Assembly: GCF_000247695.1 (NCBI RefSeq)
Contig: NW_004624730.1
Span: 34,330,808-34,394,807 of the forward strand
Length of the DNA stretch: 64,000 bases
Direction: 5' to 3'
Source of the DNA: Heterocephalus glaber
Taxonomy: Eukaryota > Chordata > Mammalia > Rodentia > Bathyergidae
Numbering within the stretch: the first letter of the stretch is position 1; every line of letters starts with the position of its first letter. Below are positions 9,004-19,752 of this stretch, one piece after another. The notes under the pieces were generated by a model. That model was not told the origin of the DNA. It saw only the letters and a list, made by a program, of their open reading frames with translations, and made no database searches. The translations under genes and the position numbers were made by a program.

Positions 9004-9335
9004 TGTAGGAGAGAAAAAACTGATTTTCTCTTTGCCCTTCATAGTTCATGTTTGGAGTACACCCCTGTAGCAAAAGACAGGTAACAAGAAAAACAAATAG
9101 AACATGTATAGTGACAGAAAGGCTTAAATACAGTTGTCTAAAAAAACAAAGAAAGAAGGGTATGAGAAAGGCTACCTGTGGGGAGATGTCCAGCAAAGGC
9201 AAGGCAAACAAGGGCACAGGTTGTTATGCAAATTTCAACCAGTCCTTTCTCCACTGACAAGTTGAGTGATTCTGAGCCATCCTTTTCTTATTATTACAGA
9301 GTGGAAGATACTCTTACAAATAAAAACTTCCTGTG

Positions 9336-9520
9336 AGGCCTGGTGGTTCCTGTAATCTCAGCTACTGGGGAGGCTGGAGAAGAAGGATCACAAATTCAAG
9401 CCCAGCCTGGGCAGTGTAGCGAATTAGCAAGACTGTCTCAAAAAAAAAATAAATAAATAAAAAGAGCTGGGGATGCATCTCAGTGCAAAGGTCCTAGGTT
9501 CAATTCCCAGTACCACAATA
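9336..9520 (+). mobile_element. B1-dID SINE
   Basis: GGCCTGGTGGTTCCTGTAATC, CAGCCTGGGCAGTGTAG, A-rich linker with AAAT units, then AGCTGGGGATGCATCTCAGTGC and AATTCCCAGTACCAC. The tail leads straight into the GGAA tract. Confidence 0.9.
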
Positions 9521-9606
9521 GAAAGGAAGGAAGGAGGGAAGGAAGGAAGGAAGGAAGGAAGGAAGGAAGGAAGGAAGGAAGGAAGGAAAAGAAAGGGAAG
9601 GAAAAG
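9521..9606. repeat. (GGAA)n microsatellite
   Basis: About 17 GGAA units with a few interruptions, grown from a SINE tail. GGAA tracts are ETS-factor targets in some genomes, but nothing here shows use. Confidence 0.95.
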
Positions 9607-9767
9607 AAAAAAAGAGAAATTCCTATTCTCTTTTTAGAGCTTGTTCTTTGCTATTTCTCAAAATGATCAGCTGAAAATAATCCTTATGACAAAGAAGCAT
9701 ATTAAGGGGTAACCTATTCTGGTTTCCAACAGTCATATTTTGGGGTGATACATTCTGGTCTCCTACA

Positions 9768-10075
9768 GCATCAAAATCTATAAGCAAATATTTGGAACTG
9801 TTTAACAGTTGGAAAGAGCCTAGATGTAGCATGAACTGTGATATATATATGTAATGAAATGCCACCAGCCTTAACATGGGGTGCACTGTTGTATTCCACA
9901 ACAACATGGACAATTGTTCTTGCATTTTGTAAAGTGATAGAAGCCAGATTTAGAATTTGTTGATTCTATGCCCATGGGATTCTAAAAAAAAAGGAAAACT
10001 ATAGGGAGGAAAACAAATGTGTAGTTCACAGATCAGGGGCTGAGGGATGGGTTTGTCAATGGGTTGGTCTGAGGA
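9768..10075 (+). mobile_element. L1 LINE, 3' end of ORF2 and 3' UTR, sense
   Basis: AGTTGGAAAGAGCCTAGATG, TATATATGTAATGAAATGCC, ACAACATGGACAATTG and ATCAGGGGCTGAGGGATGGG follow the order of the end of an old L1. This is the last recognisable part of the L1 that starts near 955. Confidence 0.65.
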
Positions 10076-10447
10076 GGTCCCTCCAGTGAGGGGATCAGGA
10101 CTTCCACTCACCTCCTGCCCCCACTTGGTAGGTTCTTGACTCAACAGAAGAGAATTGTGACTCATCAGTAAGGCATAAGCAGACTCAAAGAAATGCACAC
10201 TGGGAAAGGAGTAAAGATGCTCCAGGGTGTGGTGCAGAATGGTCTGGGGCTGGGGGTATTTATATGTTCTTGGGGTTGGAAATCTGTGGAATTTGTATGA
10301 GAAGAAAAGCTTGAGCTTAATTTACAGGTTAAGGGCCCATTTTACAGGCAGAAGGCAAGGAATGGCGCTTTTTATGGGCCTATGTTATGTTTTAAAACTC
10401 TTAGAAATTTTTGGAGTGAGGTTCCTAGAAGAGAAACAAAGGCATTG
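10076..10447. other. Unclassified, possibly LTR-derived
   Basis: No family recognised. The composition and position, directly after L1 3' text, would fit an LTR, but no terminal TG...CA pair or duplication is clear. The 77-codon ORF at 10227 has no recognisable features. Confidence 0.3.
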
Positions 10448-10448
10448 T

Positions 10449-10640
10449 AGCCAGACATAGTGGCACAGGCCTATAATCCCAGCACACTGGGAGGCTGAGT
10501 CAAGAGGACTGCAAGATCAAGCCCAGCCTGTATAACTTAGCAGGACCTTGTCTCAAAAATAAAATAAAATAAAATAAAAAATTTAAATTAAAAAAAAAAA
10601 GGCTGGAGATGTAGCTCAATGAAAAAGTCCAGGATCATAT
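10449..10640 (+). mobile_element. B1-dID SINE
   Basis: CAGACATAGTGGCACAGGCCTATAATCCC, AAAAT-repeat linker at about 10556-10580, then GGCTGGAGATGTAGCTCAATG and a decayed 3' end. Confidence 0.9.
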
Positions 10641-10849
10641 GGGATCGAGTGGGCGTGGGGTGGGAGGGGTAGGCATTTATAACTTTGAGTAACTTTGCGT
10701 CCTGCAGCTGCAATTTTTTTTAAAGTACCACTTTTAAGTTGCGATTTTCTTTGTCTCCATTTCACTTGCCTTTGTTTCTTCTATTCTATCTCAGTTGTCT
10801 ACAAATGAATAGTCCAAAGGAGCTTCACAGTAATGGACTAAAACTATCA

Positions 10850-11045
10850 CAGTTCTACTTTACACATTAAGAACTGTGTGAAAATAATTTAAACCAAAAT
10901 GTAAAACAGTTATCTCTTGAGGTGGTAATAGTGGTGATTTCATTTTTATGTCATTATTATTTCATTATTTTAATTATTACAGATATTTCTTATCATGACT
11001 TTAAAAAATTGTCTACTATGACCACACATTCATATTAGAATAAGA
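10850..11045 (+). mobile_element. Old L1 3' end fragment
   Basis: Resembles the 3' UTR of old L1M elements (CAGTTATCTCTTGAGGTGGTAATAG, then T-rich text ending in TTTAAAAAATTGTCTACTATGA). Weak, based on word order only. Confidence 0.45.
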
Positions 11046-11046
11046 G

Positions 11047-11188
11047 CCAGACATGGTAGCGCATGCCTGTGATCCCAGCACTCGAAAGGCTGAGGCAGGA
11101 GGATCAGGAGTTTGAGGCCAGCCTAGAATACATAGTGAGTTCAAGGCCAGCCTGAACTACATAGAGAGACCCTGTTCCAGAAAAAAAT
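11047..11188 (+). mobile_element. B1 SINE
   Basis: Standard rodent B1 with internal 29-bp-type duplication (CAAGGCCAGCCTGAACTACATAG after AGGCCAGCCTAGAATACATAG), ending in an A tail. No ID half. Confidence 0.95.
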
Positions 11189-11509
11189 TAGAATAAGAAT
11201 ATATTTAAAATAGTCCTTGAAGGATGTGTTGCATGTCTTTTAGATTCTGCACTGTGTTGAAATCAATAGTTGGTGCTATCAAAGTGAATTGTTAAATTGA
11301 CACACTATATTGCTATTTCCTTTTGCAAAATAGATGACCATCCCCCTAATATATATTTGTAGACAGCACCTATATTAATGCTTTGCACCAAGTACTCAGT
11401 AGTAGTTGAGTTACAAATATCAAATTCTTTTGTATTTGATTACCAAGTGAAGTGCACGGGAAAAAAAAATAAATAATAGGTATATTATCTGATAGAAATT
11501 ACAGAAAAC

Positions 11510-11760
11510 ATAGCTAAGCACTATTCTAAGCACTTTACATGTATTAATTTATTTAATACTCACAACTCTAAGTGGATACAGTACTACTATTCCCATTTTA
11601 CAAATAAAAAACAGGCAGAGGGCCGGGGACGTAGCTCAGTGGCACTGTGCCTGGCTGATAAGCGCAAGGTCCTGAGTTCGATCTCCAGTACCGGAAACAA
11701 ACAAACAAACAAACAAGGCACAGAGATTAAGTAATTTGCACAAAGTCACACAACTCTAGC
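11510..11760 (-). mobile_element. MIR SINE, split by an ID SINE
   Basis: AAGCACTATTCTAAGCACTTTACATG, CTATTCCCATTTTACAAAT and, after the SINE, AGATTAAGTAATTTGCACAAAGTCACAC give a reverse MIR. Confidence 0.85.
11621..11715 (+). mobile_element. ID-like SINE
   Basis: GGCCGGGGACGTAGCTCAGTGG, GATAAGCGCAAGGTCC, GAGTTCGATCTCCAGTACC and an (AAAC)n tail. Flanked by AGGCAGAG and AGGCACAGAG. Inserted in a MIR. Confidence 0.95.
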
Positions 11761-11764
11761 AAGT

Positions 11765-11965
11765 AGCACACAATGATATAAAACACTTGTGTATTCATTA
11801 TAATTTTACTTCTCACAGCAATTCATTGAGTTAGGGACTGTTACCCTCAAGTGTCAGATGTAGAAACTGAAGCTCAGAGAAGTGACTGGCCTAGCTAAAA
11901 GTGGCAGGGTGGGGACACTTGATCTCAAAATCCATGCTCTTTCAGCTGTAGCATGCTGCTTCATG
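11765..11965 (-). mobile_element. MIR SINE
   Basis: A second reverse MIR directly downstream: ACTGAAGCTCAGAGAAGTGACTGGCCTAG and the flanking core text are clear. Confidence 0.8.
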
Positions 11966-12650
11966 CATTAACATGAAGTGGGCAAACCAAAACAGGAAAT
12001 TACCAGAGAGCTGTCAAAACACATCTCCAGTGGAGAACTCCACATGTGGATTAGTTCTTTCCCAAGTCTGCTTAAATTTCACACCATCCACCTGCAGGTT
12101 TTTTCTTTCCTACCAGCTGGGAATGGTGACATTTCTCGCTCTGTGGTTTAAATCTGAGAAGCTTACAGTACTACAATCACCAAAGAAGCTACATTTTAAC
12201 TTACAGAGATTTTTCTCCCTCCAAATTAAAGAGGCAGTTAAAAAAAGTCCTGCTTCTATTTCTAGGGCTGTGAGAAAGTGATTGTGGGTATTCTCAAGCA
12301 AAAAGAAAGTAACTTCGTTTTTAGAGATTAAATGCCCTGTTGACAAGTTGGCAGGGCTGCCTTGTTTGGAAAAGAATGTGCAGAAAATCCAAAAGATAAT
12401 TAGTGTGTGGTAACCTAACAGCATGCACCAGGGCTGTGGCGTGCCTGGTAGAGGCAGATGTGGCCACACAGTTCATCAACACTGTATAGTTTGTTTAATT
12501 CCAGTTGGGGCGATTAGAGAAGGCTCTAGAACTTCCATAGAGCTCCAAAATAGACTCTCTGATCTCAGCGGCTGCCGATCTAAGCCACCACTGTGGGCCC
12601 CCGGAGATTAGAAGACAGGAATTCCTCATAAACCCATTTGCTTTTGACAG
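11966..12650. other. Unclassified unique sequence
   Basis: No repeat family recognised. ORFs of 102 codons (plus, 11973-12281) and 119 codons (minus, 12110-12469) overlap on opposite strands; neither has a signal peptide, a domain or splice-site context that I can defend. Confidence 0.4.
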
Positions 12651-12653
12651 TCA

Positions 12654-13017
12654 TCTCTGCATTGACTGGCGTGATGGAGGAGAGCAGTAGCATGGATGGG
12701 CAAAATAAAGAATTTTAAAAGTATCATTAGAATGTACTCTAGAATGTTTCACTGTTAAAATTAATCTCTTCAACTGATTTGCCTAAATTTATTTCTGCTT
12801 TGACTGTTATGATAGAGGAGGGCAATAGTGTAGATGGTCAAAATAAAGAATTTTTGAACTAGCTTTAAAGGTACTCTAGAAAAATTTCTTTTTTGGGCGA
12901 GTACCAGGGATCGAACTCAGGTCCTTGCACTTGCGAGGCAGGTGGCAGAACCACTGAGCTAAATCCCAGGCCTAAAAACTTCATTGTTAAGCTTAATCTC
13001 TTCAACTGTTTTGCCTA
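12654..13017. repeat. Tandem duplication, two diverged copies
   Basis: Copy 1 (12654-12791) and copy 2 (12792-13017) share TGATRGAGGAGRGCARTAG, CAAAATAAAGAATTTT, TACTCTAGA and CTTAATCTCTTCAACTG/TTTTGCCTAA in the same order, offset by 138 bp. Copy 2 is longer because of an ID SINE. Not a known element to me. Confidence 0.85.
12889..12973 (-). mobile_element. ID-like SINE
   Basis: Antisense: GTACCAGGGATCGAACTCAGGTCC, TTGCGAGGCAGGTGG and ACCACTGAGCTAAATCCCAGGCC. Sits in the second copy of the local duplication. Confidence 0.95.
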
Positions 13018-13203
13018 AGTGTCATTAAAATCACAGAGTTCCTCATTTTTACAGAGTGAAAATTTTTAGTAAAATTGTTTATGAAGTGATTTTCTATTTA
13101 TACATTTTTGTTTTTTTAATAATTTCCTCTTAGAAAATTATGTTTCATTGGAGGGAAAAAGTATCTAAATAACAGTAAATGGTTTGTATTTAAAAAGGCT
13201 TTT
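13018..13203. other. AT-rich unclassified sequence
   Basis: No recognisable element or reading frame. Confidence 0.4.
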
Positions 13204-13280
13204 GCTGGGGATTTAGCTCAGTGGTTTCGCCGCCTGCTACGCAAGCTCAAAGACCCAAGTTCGATCCCCGGTACCAAAAA
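13204..13280 (+). mobile_element. ID-like SINE, 'CTGC-GCAAG' subtype
   Basis: TTTCGCCGCCTGCTACGCAAGC core and GTTCGATCCCCGGTACC. Duplications of 11 bp, AAAAGGCTTTT, at 13193-13203 and 13281-13291. Confidence 0.95.
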
Positions 13281-13291
13281 AAAAGGCTTTT

Positions 13292-16200
13292 AACACTTTA
13301 AAAATGTGTATCATTTGACAGATCTGAGATTTCTCCTATCCCTATTTTTTTTTTTTTTCCTCTTTTGCTTTCCTACTGCTATTCCTAAGGTCATGGAAAT
13401 CTTACTTGTATTCAAAGACTCTTTGTCTCCACATTTATAGCTCTTGAAATTCAGCTCTTCTGAATAAATCTCTTGCTGCCTGGATGTTTATACTGTCCGG
13501 CAAAGATAAGATGTGCTATCACACATAGCTGATAGGTGCACTCTAATATATAAGGGGCCCTAACCCAATGTTTCCACTTAGTAATTCTCTCAGGCAACTG
13601 AGTGCTACATTTTATAAATTCACTGACCTTGAAAATCTACCAGATGAATTTGTTTATAATAGCACACTTGCAGCATGTATTCTCTGATCCTAGCAACTGA
13701 TGGTAAGGGAAGCAATCCAGCTATGCTGAGCAAACAGGGAAAGCCAAATTGCTGCTAAATATTTTCCCAAAGTCTTTTTCTGTGTGGTTAATTGGCCAAG
13801 AGATATTCGAGCGGCCTTGTGTCTGTTTAAAAAATTAAATAAGAACAGAGATTTTTTTTCTAGGTCACATGTCTAGCTTGTCAGAGCAACACAGAACTAT
13901 TTGCCAAATGCCTGTGGCCCTTGCCTTTAGCAGAAGAAAGAGAACATGTGTGGCTTTTGTTTACAGCTATGGGTCAGTGTGGAGTGTTACTGATTTGATC
14001 AATGCTACCGTGTGTCCTGGGCATGACTCCAGCCTCCTAGCAAAGGATTGCTATGTCTTGCCAGACCTTGCATGAGACATTATGTTCTTTTTCTTTTTAC
14101 TTGCATTTTCCTGACTTCCTACAAAGAGTAAGCTGCCTTCGCCTATGTTTCTATTCATGTCTTTATACTTCCACATGTATTATTCCTTGGAGTAAGGCAA
14201 AAAACACTATGAGATCTCTCTCCTACCCTCCTACCCTCAGAGGAAAGAGGATCATCTCCCCAACATAAAGCTTATTGCTGGTTCCATGCCCAGTCTGGCT
14301 TCCTATCCTAGTAAAAACTGAGTAGCTCGGTGAGAATGAGACATTACCCAAAGCCAGTTCATTCACCAAATGGCATATGCAGCCTTCCTGTCTTCATTTC
14401 CTCAGCTCTGGAGTTCATCATGCCAAAAACCACAGGGACTTTGTAGCATGTTATTGTATTAGCACCATGTGGAGGATGCTCATGGAACTCACATGCAGAA
14501 TGTGTGATGTCAGACCAGTTTACATGAGTTCAAATTTTGTGCAGCTGCTAAGACTCAGATGTTTTGTTTCATTTTTTATGTCAGCACCATCCCAATAAAT
14601 TCACTGATCCTGAGATTGAAAAGTAAAAAGAGCTCTGTGTAGTGACACGTGTTTCAGAACCAGGAAACTCTAATACTTGGTGTAGATTTGCACTCATTAC
14701 CAGGACTCACACCAGAGCCGTGGCTCCTATACTCCAGCAAGATGAGTATAGCTGAGAAAATGAAAAGCAAAGCATGTGCAAAAGTACAGCAGCCCTCATC
14801 CAACTCAGAACCATTACCTAGGATCAGGTGTGTTCTTCAAAATAGATTACTGCAAAGGAAAATTTCAGGATAGACATTGTAGCTCTGTAGAAGACATTTG
14901 ATAGAAGCCACTTATCAAAACTAATTGGCTTCTGGGAAGGAAAAGTGTTGGCTAATGAATGACCCTGACTCTACTGCTCAGACAATCAGCAAACCTTTTT
15001 CCAGTTTGCCTTTGTTGGACAAGATGAATCACTGTCTTCTACCAGTAAAATAAAACTCTTAAAGGTTACTACCCAAATAATGCTGATATTCAGAAATAAA
15101 TAGCTATCATTGTTTCCTTGGAATTGAGGGTAGAAGGCTACACATTTTTTTTAATGTCTGGATTTTTAGAATACATGTGCTATTTATGACTGTCCATGAT
15201 ATGACTAGATGTATTATTTAAAAATAAATGCTGAGAACTGGATTTTCTGTGATTCACTTTGGATAGGTTGTGACTCTTCTACATTTGGTAAAGAAACAGA
15301 ACTTTAGGTATTAAAGAAAAAGGCCAGAATCATCTGCTTTTCTGGACTGCTACAGGCTCAGTTTCTGGACTTAAAGTAAGTCTTGATTTCTCCTCTTTGT
15401 CCCATCATCATTACTCCACTGTAGGACCTTTCACAGACTCATCTCCCTGCCTTGAGAGATGGCAGTAGAAAGCTTTGCAAATACCGTGCCCTGTATAAAT
15501 CTGGCTCAAACAAAAGAAGCATTATAGAATTGTTTTTCTGACTTTTGTATTAGTTTTTGAAAATCAGAGGAAAAAAATTTTTAAAAACCCACTCCAGCTT
15601 ATCTTCTAAAGAAGACAAGAAATATTCAGTTGTGACCACTTTAGGCCTGCTTTTCATTCCTGGTGCATGGCATGCACAGCTACTTAAGACTGAAAGGCCC
15701 TCACAGTGTTCCTGGGGCAAGTACATAGAGCAGGTTTTGTGAAATTCTGGGCTCAGTTTAGACTCTGGTCCTTAATACTCAGCCATTAAAACTGTGACAG
15801 GAAATGTAATTCTATTGGGTGTTTTGAGGAAGATCCACTGAGGAGGATCTTTCTAAATATGGTCAGAAGAAGGAATGAATTTCAAGTTAGCAACAAGGCA
15901 AGAGTGTACTTGAAATAAGACAATTAGTTTGGAAGATACTGTTCTTTGAACAGAAAGCTTTGTTCCCTTTACCATCAGCTTCAAAGATTCCTGAAACTTG
16001 CTGAATCTGGTGAAAGATGGTAATGGACTAAGGACTTTTTGAGTACAATACTGGCCAGATGCTGTCCCTTGGGGCAGGAAGTCATGGAGCAGCATGTGGC
16101 TGACAAGCAACTGCTAAATATTCTCATATAGGAAAATCAGAAGATTTGCATGGAGTCTTAGTGGCAATTGAAGTAATTATGCAAACACCTCAAGTTGTGA

Positions 16201-16640
16201 AAACTAAATCTTGTAAAAAAGTTCAGCTCTTGGCGAGTGAAACCCTTCTGAATGATTTTTTTTATTCATTTTTCTTCTATGACTCATACTACTAAAGACT
16301 GTGCTGTCATAATTCTATTAACAGTCATATTGTTTTCCCTGGGATAAATATATATCTGTTTTGTGAGGACATGTAGGAATTTATAGGATAAAACAAATCT
16401 TGTAGTAAAAAAATACTCTGTACCATATGCCTGATTTCTGGAGGTAGATTTAGTCTTATATTATTGCTGTTTTCTGTATCTCCTACTCTCAATCTCTCAT
16501 GCCCAGAAAAGATTACACATCTTTGAGTTGAAATAATCTACTAACTCTTTCACTGCAGAAAATCTTTCAGATTCTTCCTACCAAGGGAATAAAAGACAAC
16601 AATGAGATATTCAAACACACACAAAATTTATAGGTAAACT
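13292..16640. other. 3.3-kb stretch nearly free of recognisable repeats
   Basis: I cannot place any SINE, LINE, LTR or DNA transposon here. Short ORFs (13869, 14053, 14377, 14649, 15557, 15853 minus) have ordinary composition and no recognisable domain. A T-rich tract ending TTTTTTTTCTAG at 13853-13864 resembles a splice acceptor but opens into no defensible exon. This is the best candidate region in the window for conserved non-coding or lncRNA sequence. Confidence 0.45.
13503..13536. promoter_or_regulatory. Cluster of three GATA-type motifs
   Basis: AGATAA at 13504, CTATCA (TGATAG on the other strand) at 13516 and TGATAG at 13530 lie within 33 bases. The motifs are short and could be chance; conservation is unknown. 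Confidence 0.25.
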
Positions 16641-18200
16641 AACCAACCTCCATTTTAAAGCCCCATTGGCTTTATACTAAAAATGCAGCTTGCATGTCTC
16701 ATAATCTCATTTACTAGGACAATATTTATTTCAAATCTTTCATCATATTTTTCTGTTCTCTTCTGCTCCAAGTATTCCAGTTATACACACATTACTCCTT
16801 TGACATTACCCATATTTCTTGAATGTTCTGGGTTTTTCAAATTCTATTTTTCTTTTTCTGTTTCAATTTGGGAAGTTTCTATTAAACTATCTTGAAATTC
16901 ATTGGTTCTTTCCTTGCCCATGACCGATTAAAGACATCCTTCATTTCTACTAGTTTTTCATTTCTAGTATTTCTTTTTTATTTTTATGGTTTCCATCTCT
17001 CTGCTGACATTAGTCGTTGAGTGTTGCATGCACTATATTTTTCCATTGGAGCCCTTAACATATTAATCATGTGTTTTAAATTCTTTGTCTGACCATTCCA
17101 ACATCTGTGTCATATCTTAATCTGCTTTGGACAATTGCTTTGTTCCTTCAGACAGTGTTTTTTTATTTGCACTATAATATGCCTTGTAATTTTCTGTTGA
17201 AAGCTAGACATAATGTCTTTGTAATAGGTACTGAGGTAAACAAGCTTTTGGTGTGAGGATTTATATTAATGTATCTTAGAATTTGGTTTTGCTTAATGTT
17301 TGTTGTAACTATGAGTTCTAGAGGACTGAAACTACTCTAGTGCTCTTGTTTTAATCTCCTTTTTTGGTTTGTGGCTCCCTTGGTAATGCTACTGGGAGAG
17401 TCTGGGTTTTGCAGTTTTTCTTCTGTAATCCACTGAAGATTTGTTGGTGTGGTGGTAAACTGTAGGGAAGAGGAAGTGTTCTATAATCTTCTGATTAAGT
17501 CTTAGCTTTTAGTGGGCCTGTGTCTTGGGGGTGTGGCCTGCACAAGAGTTTCTATCCTACCTTCATGAGTACAGAACCCAAGACACCCTAACACTACCAT
17601 CACCACCATAACCTCTACCACCACCACCATCACCATACTCCATTCCCAGTGCTCTGCTGACTGTGTTTTTGTTTTAGGTGAGACAGGAAGACCAAAGAAT
17701 GAAGTAGGGTGGAAATCCCCTCCCCCAGGTAGGATAAGGTTTCAGTATTGCCCTGTAGTGAAGTCTTTACCCCTGGAGTGTAGTTTTATTATGAAGAAGA
17801 ACTGTTAGGGTTACACTGTTGTTACTCTTCCCATCTCCCTGTCAGGGCCACAAAGGGATCCTCACCCTGAAAACTTGGTGGGGTTCTTGGAAGGGGGGAA
17901 GACTTCAAAATTGTGGGAGGGTCCCTTTATGATTGGGATCCCAGATGTTGTTCACTGTTAGTCCATGCTCAACTTCCAGCAATTTATTACAATTACTAAT
18001 GAAGTAAATGGTTCTAATCATTACTTCAGTGGTGTCTGCTGTATCTCTGTATGCATCTGTCTCCAGATTTCTAGGTACAGTTTATTTGGAATCTTCAGTT
18101 CTCCAATAAATCCAAGAAAGTCACTGAGTTTCAGTTTTTCCAGCTCATTCTTATTGTAATGATGGGAATGATGACTTCTACATATGTCAAAAGCCTTTTA
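16641..18200 (-). mobile_element. L1 LINE, 5' region, antisense
   Basis: Matches old L1 5' sequence read backwards: CAATTTGGGAAGTTTCTATT, TTTCCATCTCTCTGCTGACATTAG, CATTGGAGCCCTTAACATATTAATCATG, TCTGACCATTCCAACATCTGTGTCATATC, and later AATAAATCCAAGAAAGTCACTGA. About 1.5 kb without a large insertion. A CCA/CAC-rich run lies at 17595-17640. Confidence 0.75.
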
Positions 18201-18213
18201 CATATGTCAAAGG
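18178..18213. repeat. Short tandem repeat of a 20-mer
   Basis: TACATATGTCAAAAGCCTTT is followed at once by TACATATGTCAAAGG. Confidence 0.8.
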
Positions 18214-18257
18214 ACAAAATTACAACAAATTTAGTTATGCATCTAATTGACTTTTTT

Positions 18258-18349
18258 GTTTGTTTGTTTGTTTTGGTACCAGGGATCGAACTCAGGTCCT
18301 TGCACTTGCGCAGCAGGCGGCGAAACCACTGAGCTAAATCCCCGGGCCT
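18258..18349 (-). mobile_element. ID-like SINE, 'CTGC-GCAAG' subtype
   Basis: Antisense with (GTTT)n tail, GGTACCAGGGATCGAACTC and TGCGCAGCAGGCGGCGAAACC. Duplications CTAATTGACTTTTTT and CTAATTAACTTTTTT (one mismatch) at 18243-18257 and 18350-18364. Confidence 0.95.
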
Positions 18350-18364
18350 CTAATTAACTTTTTT

Positions 18365-18785
18365 ATTTGCAATTCGTGAATTGGAGAAGTTTTTGTTTTA
18401 TGAAATAGAATGAGAGCTCCCTGTGGGTGATGGTAGAATACTGGGGTCAAGGAAAGAGAATAATTGAAATAGGAAAAAAAGAAAAAAAAAATTAGGAAAA
18501 AAGAAGCTAATTATTTAACTTCACATTACTTTTTTTGTAATGGTCATAGGACACTTCCTTATTATGCTGACTCAGGTGTACTGGAATCTCCATTTTCAGG
18601 AAAAACTTGTCTATTTGGACATCTACCTGCTTCCTTAAAGTTTCAGTTTGATTATGTGACATTTAACACAGGTGACTCCATTTTGGCTGTTTGTGACCTG
18701 GTACAAGAGCTTAGTCCAAAACAATAACCTCCCATGATTTTGGTTTGACACATGTCAGAGTAAAAACCTGAAGTCTACAAATTAA
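18365..18785. other. Unclassified AT-rich sequence
   Basis: No element recognised. Contains an A-rich run at 18474-18500. Confidence 0.35.
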
Positions 18786-18789
18786 AATG

Positions 18790-19270
18790 AAAGACTTTTT
18801 TTCATGTCAGATTGACAAATATTAAAAATGATAATACGATATTCAGTATTAGAGAGGGATGAAAGAAATGAACATTCTCATATTGTGCTGATAGGAGCCT
18901 AAGCTGGGTATCATCTTTCTTAAAGGCAATTTCACATTATCAAAGTTATCAATCTCTTTGACCTAGCAATTCTACCTCTGGTATTCTGCCCTACAGATAT
19001 GTTCACACAAATATGAAAGCATATATATCTATAAAGGAATTTACTAGCTAATTGTCTGTCACAGCAATAAATTGGAAATAACCTAAAGTTCTAGCAATAG
19101 AAGAATGAATTTTTAAAAAAATACAATTTATTTATTCCATGGTTACAGTGCAGCCCATTGATAAAATAGATTAATATACTAAAATGGTAACACATCCATG
19201 GTATATTGCTGTGGAGAAATCAAGTTACAGGTCAGGATGTATATGTATATGTATTATTATTATTGTATTA
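18790..19270 (+). mobile_element. Old L1 3' end, sense
   Basis: Order of words follows L1M 3' text: CATTCTCATATTGTGCTGATAGG, TGACCTAGCAATTCTACCTCTGG, CTACAGATATGTTCACACAAATATG, GCAATAAATTGGAAATAACCTAAA, then TTTATTCCATGGTTACAGTGCAG. Confidence 0.8.
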
Positions 19271-19752
19271 TCTTTATAAAAACAAAACAAACAAAATGCT
19301 ATGGGTACATGGAGGTATTCTGAGACCTTGTATCTGTTTAGAAAAAGGTCTAGATGTATAGATACTAAATTCCAACATTTTCAAGGAAGCAGTCATTATT
19401 TTTGTAACTGAAAATATGTACACACAAAGTAAGCTGGTCCTATTCCTTGATGAAAGAGAAATCTTTCTGGGAAAAGATGACAATAACCTTTAGTTCATAT
19501 TTCCAACCCATTCCAGGAATCTTAAACAAGCTGCATTTTTCTTCCCAAGAACTCTTGGGAATGTGACACACTAGGAAAGTTACTTCTTTCCTTGCCACTG
19601 GAAGGGATTGGTTAACCTTGGCAGATGCAAGAATAAGATCAAGGACTGTGTCCCTCTAACTTATTATTGTCACTCCAGTATCTGTACTACGTTGGGCACT
19701 TAGAGTTTTGATGTATTCTGGTTGAATTAATATATTATGTTAAAAAATGACA
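19271..19752. other. Unclassified sequence
   Basis: No element or gene recognised. The minus-strand 69-codon ORF at 19274 is unremarkable. Confidence 0.35.

Larger units (their letters stand above)
9004..9767 (+). mobile_element. Probable solo LTR with TGTAGGAG...CTCCTACA ends
   Basis: Ends form a perfect 8-bp inverted repeat (9004-9011 and 9760-9767), and L1 text lies on both sides. AATAAA occurs at about 9318 on the plus strand. A B1-dID SINE plus GGAA microsatellite occupy 9336-9606. I see no convincing target duplication. Length without the SINE and microsatellite is about 490 bp, normal for an LTR. Confidence 0.6.

Noticed and set aside
9521..9606. CRISPR-like or other spaced repeat array
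   Set aside because: Uniform GGAA units without spacers in mammalian DNA; a microsatellite.
12889..12973. Regulatory element inside the local duplication
   Set aside because: Its text is a standard antisense ID SINE.
13853..14075. Exon following TTTTTTTTCTAG
   Set aside because: A good acceptor-like tract, but the ORF has no recognisable domain, no downstream donor and no support.
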